NCBI GenBank assembly: GCA_021927905.1 | Contig: BLLK01000058.1 | Span: 124,001 to 188,000 of the forward strand | DNA from: Chaetoceros tenuissimus | Taxonomy: Eukaryota; Bacillariophyta; Thalassiosirophyceae; Chaetocerotales; Chaetocerotaceae | Length of the DNA: 64,000 nucleotides | Direction: 5' to 3' | Part shown: piece by piece, positions 53,696 through 64,000 of the stretch | Position numbering within the stretch: the first letter of the stretch is position 1 | How the letters are laid out: every line of letters begins with the position of its first letter | Program-made: the position numbers and the translations under genes | Notes under the pieces: generated by a model | Databases searched by the model: none | Told to the model about the DNA's origin: nothing | The model's input: the letters and a program-made list of their open reading frames with translations, nothing else

Positions 53696-55806
53696 GATTT
53701 GATAACTTTGATATATGAATGATTGGTGACTGTACTGGTAATATAGGTAATTGTCAAGTCTTTATGTTAGCACTTGGACGATTCGAATGATTCTTCAATT
53801 CTTCACTTCATCTTCTTCATTGCAGAGGCACAGCAGGGGTGCGCACTTGGAAAGAAATTTTTTCGCTGATGACTGATGACATGATGTCACTCTCATCTAT
53901 CTGAAGAGCATAAGCTATCCCTGAAAGGTAGGGTCTATTTCGGAGTCGAAGCAACGCCACGACTAGACTAGAGATGGGACTAACTGACGAGGTAGCTGAC
54001 TTTGCTAGATGAGGAAATACCACGTATTTCAGTAGAAGGTTCACAAAATAGGTTACACAACTTGTTGTATTGGATTTTCATTATCACTTTTCGAAATCCA
54101 TTTGAGTTTTATCAGCATGAAAACCTACTTCATAGCACGGTCTCCTCCTGGTTTGGTGTTTGAAATCTCAACATGTAAATAATAAAAGCTTGTTTTAATT
54201 AAAAAAAGTTTTGTATTATCACTGGTGTGCTTCGCACTTACTCAAAATGCAAAAAAGGTGAGAAGGAATCGCACATTTTTTGTATTTGTTGGGCTATGCC
54301 ACGCATACACATTTCGGCAAGCGAAAGTGTAATGCGTGGCTGATTCTTTTCAATAAAATAATTTTGCAAAAGTTGAGTGAATGAGCGATTCAAGTGATAT
54401 GAATATATGAAGAAGAATCCAATCTAACATCTAACAACGTACGTAGTCCTACTTAGACTAAAATCAATAGCCAATACAAATGCCTCTATCCATGATGACA
54501 TAATGAACAATTTTCTCTTCAACCATTAAAAATTTTCCCTTGTTGAGAGATAGTAAATGCAATTTGAAATGACTGTACTGAATTTGTCTTTTTCAGTGCT
54601 ACTTTTCAGAGAAACTTTTTCATCATCAAATTGAATCTGGGTCAGTTCCTATTTTCAAAGAAACATAGCATTATTCAAGGATCTCAAGGTAGAGTCGAGT
54701 TGACTGTTTTGACCAGCAGATTGGTGCTTTTTTGCGCTAATTATTTGCAGTCAACATTTGAAAAGAGAACGGCGTGAAAAGGAAGACGTACAGCTTGTGA
54801 TGGCCGTGATTGTGTGCTCCGAAATATTTTAGTAAAAATCGTTTTCTTTTCAACAAAATGAAAGAAATATTCATTTTGGCTGCGCACATGGATTGAATGT
54901 ATTTAGGAGATAGATCGCTAGATCTAATCAATATACATGAAGGTGTTGATTGTTATATTCAATTGGAGATACCATCCATTACTTTTTTCGTGGTCTTTGT
55001 TTTTGTTGTACAAGCTGGTGTGAGTCTGAACTCAAAAGAACTGACAATTGTGAGTAGGAGTAGGTTAGCAAGTTTGGCCATCATGCATTGATCTAGTGTG
55101 GTACTCGCTCCTCTTACATGCTCAATCTTGTCTCTTAGTTCTCGACATTGTAAAATAAAGGTGTTGATATATTTTATGTAATACCGTTTCTGATAAGTTA
55201 TGGTATGGTTTGGTTAGTTATTGTGTTCTATTAGTTGTTGGTTTTGTACATATTCATAATAAGAAAGGTACCTATTGTTAGGTAATGTGTTGCTGCAGTT
55301 TCATGAAGTTGCTGTTATGTTTGTTCCTGTTCGTTCGTTGACCGATAAAAAACGGAAAAGTAGAAAGTATGGTAGATAAAACAGCTATGGTGATGTTTGG
55401 CTAGTAATTATTTAATAGTTGATTAGCTGATTGACAGGTGTCATGTAATAACGGTGGGTTTTAAGTACAAAATTCAAATCGTACAGACCCCGAAATTTGC
55501 AAGTTATGTAGTTTTTTGATTTTAGATGCGCGATCAGGACCCTCCCCCATCGCGCGGGGGTGTAATGATGGCGGTAGTGCTGAGGCGCAGGCCGTGAAAC
55601 TAGAACAAGCATGCAAGCAAGAAGCGAGCAAGAGGTAGGTATCGCTCTGTGCCCTGTGCCTGCTGCCTGCTGCCTGTGTACTCCGTTCTCGCTGAGAAAT
55701 TTGGATCTTCGTGCTTCTTTACAACTCTGTCCATAGCATTGCAACTAAACTTTGTCATATCATTAATCAAATACTTTTCTGAACATCGTCAAAACTAGAG
55801 TACACA
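53696..55806. other. gene-free stretch of 2.1 kb
   Basis: No supported gene. It contains a strong 43-base hairpin at 54298-54340 and a GC-rich hairpin CCCCC-ATCGCGC-GGGGG near 55545-55561. The rest is AT-rich. Confidence 0.55.
54298..54340. other. strong 19-base-pair hairpin
   Basis: GCCACGCATACACATTTCG pairs with CGAAAGTGTAATGCGTGGC around a GCAAG loop with two or three internal mismatches. It might be a structured RNA, a miRNA-like precursor or a recombination relic. Confidence 0.6.
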
Positions 55807-56645
55807 ATGAAATCATCAATTCCTTCTGCCGGTGGAACATTCAAGCCTCTACGCCATCGTAGTGGAACTTTGAGAGACAGACTTCATGGATATACAAAAA
55901 GAACTCTAGGAGCTGGAGGGAGTGTGACAGAAGCAGTAAGTTCTTCAAGATGGAAAGATTATATAGTCATCGAATGGAAGGATTCATATTGCATTTCTTT
56001 CCTGCACATTGGAATCGTGTATCAATTTATATATTTTTGTTTTCATCAATCTCAATGCTGAATTCTTTGTCATAGGTCCGATTACCTCCTGGTGAATCAT
56101 GTGCTGGATGGGTGGCAGTCCATGCAATTGATTTTTACAATGATGTATCCACAATCTGGGCTGTAATGTCAACAGATCCTTTTCTAAACTCCTTTCGTCC
56201 AGGAGAAGGGTTTCCATCAGGGGTAGAATATAGATGGTCGGAAGGATCCGGAAAACATGCAACAACAGTTTCCGTTTCCGCACCCGTATATATTGAAAAG
56301 GTGCTTGAGTGGATTGCAGCTCAAATAAATGATGAATCTAAATTCCCAGACGATGATGATGATGAACATGCTCTCAGGGTTTTTCAAACACCACAATTTG
56401 CAGCACTTTGTGGACAGATTTTTAGACGACTTTTTCGTGTGTATGGAATCATTTACTCCAGTTTTTTCAATACTTTGGAGGCATTGGGTATGGCTCCGCA
56501 TTTGAACACCGCATTCAAGCACTTTATGTTTTTCTGTACAGAGTTTGGGTTATTGCCAGAGAGAGAAATTGAACCGTTGGAGGTTTTAGTGAAACCTATT
56601 CGAAAACAATATTACATGTCCAAGCAGCCGTCTTCTTCCAAATAG
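55807..56645 (+). CDS. MOB-family kinase activator lacking the zinc cysteines
   Basis: Exons 55807-55935 and 56076-56645 (140-base phase-0 intron) give 232 residues. The MOB fold is clear: VRLPPGESCAGWVAVHAIDFYN, VEYRWSEG, VSAPVYIEKVLEWIAAQIND, FRRLFRVYGIIYSSFF and HLNTAFKHFMFFCTEFGLL. MOB proteins bind and activate NDR/LATS kinases in cell-cycle exit and polarity. Canonical MOB1 holds a zinc with two Cys and two His. Here both His remain (185 and 192), but the segment that should carry the two Cys (about residues 76-92, TDPFLNSFRPGEGFPSG) has none. Metal binding is therefore doubtful. The N-terminal 43 residues are basic. Confidence 0.9.
55936..56075 (+). other. intron in MOB gene
   Basis: 140-base phase-0 intron; donor GTAAGTTC, acceptor TTTGTCATAG. 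Confidence 0.85.
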
Positions 56646-57204
56646 AGAGAATTTTACAATCAAAGTTATTGTGTCAATTTTCTTGATTGGCATGTATTGC
56701 AGGAGAATTTTGAGTTCAATGCATCAAGTCATTGGTTCATACGTACAACAAGATCAAAAATAAAGAATTGTATTTTGAACAACATAGTCCATAGACTTGG
56801 CATCTTTAATTGAACTAAATTTGGAATTAATGAGTTTATTTGATACAACATATATGTAGTGTTTTAGCATTGAGTACCATAATAGATGCGGTAAGGTATT
56901 ATGCTTTTTTTCGGTTTTGTAGAAATTTCAAATGACGCAAAATATTGTATATCGTATGTTTGCAACCTATTATTTTCAATATGAAAATCATGATTAGGTA
57001 AGCACGACTCGGTGGTTCTTCTCACATCCATCCATTTCTTGACTCAGTATTGATAAATCGAACTCAACCTCATTCACAATCAATTTTCCCTCCACGACGT
57101 AGTGAGAGATCATTCAATAAATTTCCAAAGCATTAGCAAGAACATAGAAGTCCAAAGTTGATCTACTGACATAGGAAATCATCATCCGAAAACAGACATA
57201 TAAA
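56646..57204. other. intergenic spacer
   Basis: About 560 AT-rich bases between the MOB and RsfS genes on the same strand. No gene. Confidence 0.5.
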
Positions 57205-57900
57205 ATGAAACCATCAATCATCGCTGCAATTACAATACTGTCATCTGTAACTGATGCATGGGTAGCTCCATACTCAAAATCTGTCACCAGCAGTTTTTCA
57301 TCACAGCTATACATGAACGGACCTGGAGGTGGACGTCAATCGAAAAAGATTGTGGATGATATGGTTGACTTTATCAATGAACCTATGAGTCTAGATGAAA
57401 CAGTTGATCAAGAATACGTTGACGTAGGTCCACCTGAGGATGATGACCTTGCTCCACTCGTTCGTGTTATCGCAAAAGCGGCAGATATGAGAAAAGCAGA
57501 AGATATCGTTGCAATGAGAATCTCAAAGATTTCCACTGTAGCTGGATTTGTTGTTGTTTGCACAGGTAATTCAAGACCCCAAAATCAGGCTATTGCAGCA
57601 GCAATTCAGGATGATGTTATTGAAGCTTTTGGTGATGAAGTTGCACTAGGTGGAAATGGCGTACCTGAAGGAACAGCAGACTCTGGTTGGATTTTGTTAG
57701 ATTTCGGTGATGTTATGGTACATGTAATGACACCGAAGAGTAGATTATTTTATGACATTGAAGGGCAGTGGAAAGAAAAGGGTGCAGAGTATATGAAATT
57801 GGACGATGTCTTATTACCAAATTCTGCAGATAGTGCAAATGTAAACATGAGTGGAACCATGACTGGAATTGCAGAAGAGGATGATCCATTTTGGTCCTAG
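57205..57900 (+). CDS. rsfS: ribosome silencing factor RsfS/Iojap, plastid
   Basis: A 231-residue protein in one exon. The C-terminal 130 residues match RsfS/Iojap, which binds ribosomal protein uL14 and keeps subunits apart in starvation or during assembly: KAEDIVAMRISKIST, FVVVCTGNSRPQNQAIA, DSGWILLDFGDVMVHVM and RLFYDIEGQW. The N-terminus is a signal peptide with VTDA-WVAP, where Trp follows the cleavage site as accepted in diatom plastid targeting; so it would act on plastid ribosomes. A Gly/Asp-rich linker (35-80) is not part of the bacterial family. Confidence 0.93.
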   Translation: MKPSIIAAITILSSVTDAWVAPYSKSVTSSFSSQLYMNGPGGGRQSKKIVDDMVDFINEPMSLDETVDQEYVDVGPPEDDDLAPLVRVIAKAADMRKAEDIVAMRISKISTVAGFVVVCTGNSRPQNQAIAAAIQDDVIEAFGDEVALGGNGVPEGTADSGWILLDFGDVMVHVMTPKSRLFYDIEGQWKEKGAEYMKLDDVLLPNSADSANVNMSGTMTGIAEEDDPFWS

Positions 57901-58400
57901 ATTTGTAAAAGTAAATTTCTCAATAACCTCTTTAAATTGCATGCATGTAGTCACTCTTTGTAAACTTGGTCATCACATTTCAAGTTTGAGAATACAGCTG
58001 GAAAATGTTGGGTACCTTTTCCACTTTTCCAAAGTTTCACTCGCCTTGGAAAGGTTCGAATACACTGAATTTGTCCCAAAGGCAATAATAGAATAATTGA
58101 ATCGAGGTATTAACGGAGATTTTTCATGGGTGGATACACTCGTAGGAAATGTTGAAAATGGAATATTACTATGATAAGTCGTTTTTACAAAAAGAAATTC
58201 TTATCGCAATACTTTCATTCAGGTTTGACTAATTGAAAGAAGTCAATTACACTCATCACTTCATTGAAATTGCCCTCATTCATAGCACCATTTCTCATCG
58301 TTTCGAATTTCAAGAAATGACCTACATCTTTGAAAAATACCCAATTCCATTTTAATAACACTCCCACTTGATTTTTTAATTCACCAATAAAAATGAATGC
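57901..58400. other. intergenic spacer between convergent genes
   Basis: About 500 bases, no gene. A 75-codon frame overlapping the RsfS end is in another frame and shows nothing. Confidence 0.5.
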
Positions 58401-58902
58401 TTATCTTCGCCCTCTACCGCGACCTCTGCCTCTTCCTCTTCCCATTCCTCCTTCTCCCGCAGGAGCAACCGGTGTTGGTGCCGCCTTAACCTTATCTTCC
58501 ACCAAAAGCGCATCTAAATTTAACGAATCTGGTAGAATCCATGTACGAATTGTATTTCCTCGAATTGATAATGTGGCATATGATACTGGATTCTTACCCC
58601 GACTAAAATGAAAGAAAGACGAGAGAACAGGGTTAGTAAAGAAACTGTGAAAAATCCTATGAAGCTGACATATGTAATGCTTCATCGTTCAGAGTAACAG
58701 TGCATTCTATTCTAAATTTTCTAAAGCCAACACAATATCGAGCCATTTTTAAACTAACTTACACTGTCACCTTTACTTTTTTCAAATGAGCATTCATTGT
58801 AGCATCTACACCTACAACGGTGCCACTGATGACTGTTCCATTTTTCAGTTCAATGGTTACAATTTCCCTATTCAGTTTTTGCAAAAATTTGACCAGCTTC
58901 AT
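58401..58902 (-). CDS. SNRPD1: small nuclear ribonucleoprotein Sm D1
   Basis: Exons 58902-58763 and 58602-58401 (160-base intron) give 113 residues. Sm1 motif: [36 protein letters not shown]. Sm2 motif: [22 protein letters not shown]. The GR-rich tail ([13 protein letters not shown]) is the site of symmetric arginine dimethylation in other eukaryotes. SmD1 is part of the heptameric ring on U1, U2, U4 and U5 snRNAs. The join KVTV-RGKNPV aligns across the family, and exon 1 alone starts at the expected Met ([10 protein letters not shown]). Confidence 0.96.
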
Positions 58903-59648
58903 TTCTATCTTTCTCTCTCTTTAACGTATATGTAATATAGAAAATAATGAGTAATTACTGTTGTATTAGTTCCAAAATTGAGCTATGGTATTGCAATACG
59001 TAGTAATAGCTACCCATACAATTTCTTCGCACTGTAGCACTTATTAGCACCCTCACCTCACCCCACCTCTCTTCCTCTCAAAGGGGATCATATCCATTCA
59101 TCAATCAATTGTCTAAACTTTGGGGTTCGCGAAATTTTGCAGTACAAACAATACGTACATAGGATGAAACTGCCAAGTGGCACTTTTCGCGTGGAAGCCG
59201 ATGATCATCATCCATCATCACAATCAACAAAACACAGAGAAGAGTAAATTAGAACACCATCTACTCCATTCATACTCCTACGAATACATTACTTTGACGT
59301 AGTGCTTTCAGGAAAAAAAGAGTTGTCAAACTAGACTCATTAGCTTAAATTTCTCCTGGTAAGTTCCCTGAAAATCAAATTTGTAACTGCTCGCAAGGCC
59401 ATATAAGATTTTGGACCATGTTCATGCTAGAGAAACTTGAATGACAGTAGTCAAGAATCGATCAAAGGATGATGACACTTTGAATTTTAACTTTTGTATA
59501 TACCTACTCCACGGTAAAGATCGGGAGTCCTTACTGGGAATACCTCGTAGCCAGCTCTTAGCCCACAACATAACATTTACTCATTCATTGCCTTCTTGTT
59601 CATAATCATAGGAAAGTTTTTAATTATCGACACGAAAAAAAAAGTAAT
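58903..59648. other. divergent promoter region
   Basis: About 745 bases between SmD1 (minus) and the ankyrin gene (plus). No gene seen. Confidence 0.5.
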
Positions 59649-62360
59649 ATGAAAACTCAAACAGCTTTAAAAGCATTATTACTATCTCAAGCACTCACTT
59701 ATTCCGTGGTAGCTGCGAAGAAAGAGTCATCAGTCACCAAGGCTCAAGGACCACCACCATTTTTCCTACAAGATCCTACCGATTCGCTATGTCTAGGAGG
59801 AGATGAATTCAAACGTTGTTCCATTGACACACTATTTTTCGTCGTTGGACAACCGGGAAAGTATCAGATTCATAAGAGACCCAGCGAAGAAGATGCAGAT
59901 ACTTCAAAAACTGAGGATGGGATCTGTATCACTAAGCCAAGCTGTAGTGAAAAAGATGCAAAAAAGACACAAGATGTCAAATTGGCAAAATGCACCCATT
60001 GTGGAGCCAAGAATTGGAATATCCTTGGTGACTCGAAAACTGGATATGTTTTGACAGAAGGAGAAGGCGAGAATAAAGTATGTGTAGTGAGAGAAAAGGG
60101 GTCGAAAAAAGTCAAGGTTGCACCCTGTGATAGTAATGAAGTGAATTACACTCCTTTGCAATTACAATTTGCTTCGACTGCTGACATTACTGCTATGAAT
60201 TCTGCTGGCGCAAGGTTTATTGGAGCTGCAAGTGATGGTGACAAGAAACTCGTCAATTCATATCTGAAGGGAAAAGAAGTTGATGTAAATGAAAGAGATT
60301 GGGATGATTTGACTGCATTGATTACTGCTTCTAGTGCTGGACACTTGGATATTGTAAAGATTCTTTTGAAAGCAGGGGCTGATGTAAATGCAGTCGATAA
60401 AGACGGAATCACTGCATTGATGGAAGCAAGTATCATGGGACATGAAAAAGTTGTCAATGCCTTGATTGATGCTGGTGCGGAGATAGATTTCAAGTCCAAT
60501 TCCGGAGTTTCAGCTTTATGGCTTGCAGCTGGAGAAAACAAACTCAATGTAATGAAGACTCTCTTGAAGAAAAATGCTGATTCATCTGTCACACGATCAG
60601 ATGGAATTACTGCACTCATGACTGCAGCAGTTGCAGGGCATGTTGATGCAGTCAAGCTTTTGTTGGAAGATGGAGCAGATCCACTTGCAGTTGATGCTGA
60701 TGGTCTTACCGCACTCATGAATGCTGCAGAGAAGGGTGCTACCGATGTCATGAAGATTTTGGTAGAAGCAGCTGATTCTCCAGATTTTGTGAATACCATG
60801 TCAACAACTGGCTTCAATGCTCTCATCATTGCGTCAGCTCACGGTCATACAGATTCTGTGAAGTATCTTATCAACGAAGCTAAGGCAGATGTGAATCTTG
60901 TACACGAAAATCAAGTTACAGCTCTCATGTATGCTGCAGCATCTGGACATGTAGATGTCATGAAAGTATTGTTAGAAGATGGAAAGGTAGATATCAATGC
61001 TGTGCACACCAATGGAGGGTCAGCATTAGTCGAAGCTTGTACGGCAGGTGCTTCCGAGGCAATAACATTCCTTATTGAGAACGGTGCTGACTACAACATT
61101 ATTGACAATGATGGTGTCACTCCTTTAATGGCTATAGCTGCACAAGGAGATATTAAGGGAGTCAATACTGTTCTTGATGCTTTGAAAAACGACAAAGACG
61201 CAAAACAATTGACAGAACATATCAATCTTTTCTCATATTCTGGTGGAAGTGCTGTCATGTTTGCTGCAGCGGGAGGTCATACCGAAGCAGCTAAGGTTCT
61301 AATTGATCTTGGTGCTGATGTAAATGCTATTGCTCAAGCAACTCCTGAATACCTAGAGAAGCTTGCTGTCATGATAGAAGAGGGAACTGTGAATGATGAT
61401 GACCCACATGTAGATGGAGTTACCGCTGTCCATGTTGCTGCTCAAGGAGGACATTTGGACTGCGTCAACGCACTTATCGAAGCTGGAGCTGATGTTACGA
61501 TCCAAGATGATGAAGATAGAACACCTCTCCTTCTTGCTGTGAAAGGAAACTACGGTGACGTTGCAATCGCGCTTGTCAAGGGAGGGGCTGATCCTAATAC
61601 TCCTTATGTTGACGACGAAGGAGCATCGCACAATCTCCTTTTTGATAGTTTAGTTGTTGAAAATGCCGATTTTGCTACATTATTGATAGAAAGTGGAGCA
61701 GATATTTACAGCGAAGACGAACACAAGGTTACAACTCTTCTTCAGGCTAGTCATCGTGGTATGACTGATGTTGTGAAGGCTCTTCTTGACAAAAATACAA
61801 AAGAAGAGTGGGTAAATGCTGCAAGCGATGAAAATATTACACCTCTGATTGCAGCATCTTCGGAGGGACATCTTGAAATTGTGAAGGCTCTTATTGTAGC
61901 GAAAGCTGATGTAAACGCTAAGGATAAGGATCAAACGAATTCCCTCATGGCTGCAGCTGCTAGAGGTCACGTTGACATTGTTGAAGCTTTGTTGAATGCA
62001 GGTTCAGATGTAAATGAGCAGAATACTGATGGCCACACAGCCCTAATGTTTGCCTACAACGGGAAGAACCAAGTAGAAACCCTTTGGGAGAGGTATCAGC
62101 AATTTGTAAAGGAATCAGAAATGGAGAGCAAGGGAGAAGCTGTAGATGATGGCGGAACTGGACCAATTATCAGAGAGGCACTTGATAATCACAATAGAAT
62201 GGTGACTTTATTAATGAAAAATGGAGCAGATGAATCAATCACTGATAAGGAAGGACACAAGGCAAAAGATTTTGACTACCACCCTGACGCAGATGCAGAT
62301 GTACTCAAACAGGAAGAGCAAGCTGGAAAGAAGCGCGACCAAAGCAAAAATGAACTGTAA
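59649..62360 (+). CDS. secreted or luminal ankyrin-repeat protein
   Basis: A 903-residue protein in one exon. The signal peptide (KALLLSQALTYSVVAA) is followed by an N-terminal domain (about 35-180) with spaced Cys pairs and a lectin-like pattern (DSLCLGGDEFKRCSIDTLFFV, DGICITKPSC, NWNILGDSKTGYVLTEG, KVCVVREKGSKKVKVAPCDS). About 18 ankyrin repeats fill the rest (about 185-885), for example DDLTALITASSAGHLDIVKILLKAGADVNAVDKDG. The tail is charged and ends KNEL, close to but not a canonical KDEL retrieval signal. If KNEL works, the protein stays in the ER. Ankyrins are usually cytosolic, so this topology is unusual. The N-terminal domain resembles a ricin-B-type beta-trefoil in rhythm only. Confidence 0.86.
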   Translation: MKTQTALKALLLSQALTYSVVAAKKESSVTKAQGPPPFFLQDPTDSLCLGGDEFKRCSIDTLFFVVGQPGKYQIHKRPSEEDADTSKTEDGICITKPSCSEKDAKKTQDVKLAKCTHCGAKNWNILGDSKTGYVLTEGEGENKVCVVREKGSKKVKVAPCDSNEVNYTPLQLQFASTADITAMNSAGARFIGAASDGDKKLVNSYLKGKEVDVNERDWDDLTALITASSAGHLDIVKILLKAGADVNAVDKDGITALMEASIMGHEKVVNALIDAGAEIDFKSNSGVSALWLAAGENKLNVMKTLLKKNADSSVTRSDGITALMTAAVAGHVDAVKLLLEDGADPLAVDADGLTALMNAAEKGATDVMKILVEAADSPDFVNTMSTTGFNALIIASAHGHTDSVKYLINEAKADVNLVHENQVTALMYAAASGHVDVMKVLLEDGKVDINAVHTNGGSALVEACTAGASEAITFLIENGADYNIIDNDGVTPLMAIAAQGDIKGVNTVLDALKNDKDAKQLTEHINLFSYSGGSAVMFAAAGGHTEAAKVLIDLGADVNAIAQATPEYLEKLAVMIEEGTVNDDDPHVDGVTAVHVAAQGGHLDCVNALIEAGADVTIQDDEDRTPLLLAVKGNYGDVAIALVKGGADPNTPYVDDEGASHNLLFDSLVVENADFATLLIESGADIYSEDEHKVTTLLQASHRGMTDVVKALLDKNTKEEWVNAASDENITPLIAASSEGHLEIVKALIVAKADVNAKDKDQTNSLMAAAARGHVDIVEALLNAGSDVNEQNTDGHTALMFAYNGKNQVETLWERYQQFVKESEMESKGEAVDDGGTGPIIREALDNHNRMVTLLMKNGADESITDKEGHKAKDFDYHPDADADVLKQEEQAGKKRDQSKNEL

Positions 62361-62721
62361 ATAGTTTTGTTCTATAAAAAATAAAACAAAAGATTAGATG
62401 ACAATTTGAAATCCACACTGCAACCAAAGAAAATAAGCTTTTATTTCCAGATAGATTATGTATTTGTTACTAGAATTTCAGTCTCGAAAGCGAAGGAGGA
62501 AACAGCATCTGTGTAGTATTGATGCAAAGATAAAACAACGGAATCTGTGCCTCTTATACAATCGCAAAGTAAAAATATTAGTCAAAGCAAGGATTCTAAG
62601 TCTTTCACTCGTAAAGATTATACTCTACTTTTGTTTGGACTTGGCTACTATGGTACCACTATGACTATCTCTTTTTGTGGTAGAGGAATTAGAATTGTGT
62701 CATCCATGACACTCCAAGGGT
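62361..62721. other. intergenic spacer between convergent genes
   Basis: About 360 bases with no supported gene. Confidence 0.5.
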
Positions 62722-63408
62722 TTAATTCTCTACATCATTTCTTCCAATCACGACATAGTCTTTCAAATCAGAATCTTCTTCAATTCTCTTTTCATTCTCC
62801 ATCTTTTGAAGGTTACGGTAGCCACGCCATTTGGATGGATGTGCTGGAGCCAAGGAAGTGAAACGTACAATTCCACGAGCTGCAGCCTCAGCCTCCTTCT
62901 CTGAGGAATAATTTCCATTTGCCTTGAATTCTTTTTCCAACCATTCCATGTAATAAGCTGCAATCTTTTTCCAGATCTTCTTTCCAACCAATTTATAAAG
63001 CTTAAAACGAATGGAAAATTGAAGACTGATGCACCCTCCTAGAATCACATCCTTTGCACGACGATACAGAGACGGCTTGACCATTTCAAGGTATCTCATT
63101 AGAATCTTTACGAATTGGCAGAAGTAGACACTGCGTTCGTTGCAACGAGTAATCTTTGTAATATATCCTGGTTAAAAAGACGTGATGGTAGAACCATTCT
63201 TTTTCACAATTGTTCCTTGTATTTTTCCTTTGGTGGTGTACCAAAATGCATGACGCAACATACGAATGTTTTTCAAATCATTCAAAACTTGGTCTTCTGA
63301 TGGAGATTCCTCCTCGTTGATGGAGGTTACTTTGATTTGTTCAGTGAGTTCATCGATAGCTTGCTTCAATGCGACGCTGTCTACGATTTTATTTTTTACT
63401 TGAGTCAT
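62722..63408 (-). CDS. unknown protein, two exons
   Basis: The most consistent model joins 63408-63208 to 63105-62722 across a 102-base phase-0 GT-AG intron (donor GTGAAA, acceptor CGTAAAG), giving 194 residues. Read without splicing, the frame stops once at TAA 63172. The N-terminal half is charged and helical (KQAIDELTEQIKV, NDLKNIRMLRHAFWYTTKGKIQG). The C-terminal half is basic and amphipathic (LYRRAKDVILGG, FKLYKLVGKKIWKKIAAYYMEWLEKEF), ending acidic. I recognise no family. A non-coding 5' exon is indicated by a good donor GTAAGTAT and acceptor GGATAG (intron 63447-63516). Splice sites of the coding intron are weak, so the boundary could differ. Confidence 0.5.
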
Positions 63409-63899
63409 TGTAATTCAGTTGCTTGCTGGAAGTATTTGCTCTGTTGCTATCCGTGGGAAAAAGATTGAGTTAATTGACAAGCTTCAATTCATTTTCAATA
63501 AGATAGATATACTTACATTGAAATACTGCTTCTTGTGTATTTATGAGAGCAGCAATTAGAATTGATATGTGATGGCTTGTTCATGTTCATGTTGCATCTT
63601 TTTCAATGAAGCCATGGCACAATCCATGAACTGATATTTTGTTCTTTCGTAAGTCGTGGTTTGTGGCTGATCTGCCGTCAACCTTCTTCTCCGCGATTGG
63701 CAAAGAGTGTCTGTATCGGGTAAAAGTAGGCTTCTAAAAGATACGTTGTTTGAAAGCATTTTTAAAATCAACAAAAAGCTGAGATAGCAACGTAGTAGTA
63801 ACTCTCCTTTCTTTGTGATAAACGCTCAAGTTAGTCATTTTCATTCGATCTATACAATTCAAGAAATATTTCTATTGTCTGTTGTATCAATTTTCAAAA
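63409..63899. other. 5' leader and divergent promoter
   Basis: Upstream of the preceding minus-strand gene. It contains the likely leader intron (63447-63516) and a 72-codon frame on the minus strand (63774-63556, starting MLILKMLSNN), which might be an upstream open frame. No domain is seen in it. Confidence 0.35.
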
Positions 63900-64000
63900 A
63901 TGGGATTTTCTAGGGCAAATACAGATGATCTATGTTTTGACAAAGACAAGAAAGGTGGCAAACTGAGGAAAGGTGTTTATTGGTACAATCTATGGACTGG
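63900..64000 (+). CDS. start of a gene cut by the window edge
   Basis: An ATG at 63900 opens a frame that runs to the edge without a stop: MGFSRANTDDLCFDKDKKGG, then KLRKGVYWYNLW. 33 codons are visible, basic and polar, with no domain recognised. It is divergent from the previous gene. Confidence 0.35.
   Translation, partial: MGFSRANTDDLCFDKDKKGGKLRKGVYWYNLWT

Noticed and set aside
58603-58762. C/D-box snoRNA in the SmD1 intron
   Set aside because: ATGAAG and CTGA are present but in the wrong order and spacing, with no terminal stem.
63172-63174. In-frame TAA as proof of a pseudogene in 62722-63408
   Set aside because: A 102-base phase-0 GT-AG intron covers it and leaves an open frame; uncertain but simpler.
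1-64000. CRISPR arrays, bacterial operons, riboswitches
   Set aside because: None seen; the gene structure is eukaryotic and the tandem repeats are coding or inverted, not spacer-repeat arrays.

Overview
The window is nuclear DNA of a eukaryotic alga, most probably a diatom. The genes are close together, AT-rich, and broken by short GT-AG introns (about 60 to 160 bases, one of 331). Five predicted proteins start with a signal peptide ending in small residues followed directly by Phe or Trp (PGK, CPBP protease, DedA-like protein, RsfS, SAP-domain protein). This is the bipartite plastid-targeting signal of algae with red-derived secondary plastids. The pre-LRR segment of the two LRR genes is also of a type I associate with diatoms. 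I cannot fix the genus.

Layout. 0.5-14.7 kb: triple HMG-box protein, CDF-type cation transporter, MORN protein, SFT2 membrane-traffic protein, a 1.2 kb inverted-repeat element in a gene-free stretch, a PDZ plus HEAT-repeat protein, and eIF3e. 14.9-23.9 kb: two head-to-tail paralogues on the minus strand. Each encodes a secreted protein of six or seven copies of an eight-cysteine domain I do not recognise, then a Pro/Thr linker and a small LRR domain; the 14.9-18.9 kb copy carries a frameshift. 24-33 kb: an H/ACA-like snoRNA candidate, an HSD10-like dehydrogenase, an ARM-repeat protein with two zinc-knuckle-like modules, DNA polymerase eta and a mitochondrial ABM-domain protein. 33-36 kb: CPBP protease with a second, almost identical snoRNA copy in its intron, then plastid phosphoglycerate kinase. 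36.5-39 kb: a tandem-repeat gene broken by a 46-base deletion. 39-44 kb: an unknown protein, a luminal J-protein and a SAP-domain plastid protein. 44.7-52.1 kb: a gene desert of about 7.2 kb bounded by tRNA-Lys(UUU) and tRNA-Arg(UCU), with tRNA fragments. 52.6-64 kb: DedA/VTT protein, a MOB-like protein without the usual zinc cysteines, RsfS/Iojap, SmD1, a secreted ankyrin-repeat protein, an unknown two-exon gene and the start of a last gene at the edge.

There are no operons. Most genes are housekeeping functions (translation, splicing, DNA lesion bypass, carbon metabolism, membrane traffic). The lineage-specific material is the secreted Cys-repeat/LRR pair, the broken tandem-repeat gene, the secreted ankyrin protein and the snoRNA pair. 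All exon joins were worked out by eye from GT-AG sites, reading frame and, where possible, comparison with paralogues or known families; none has transcript support.
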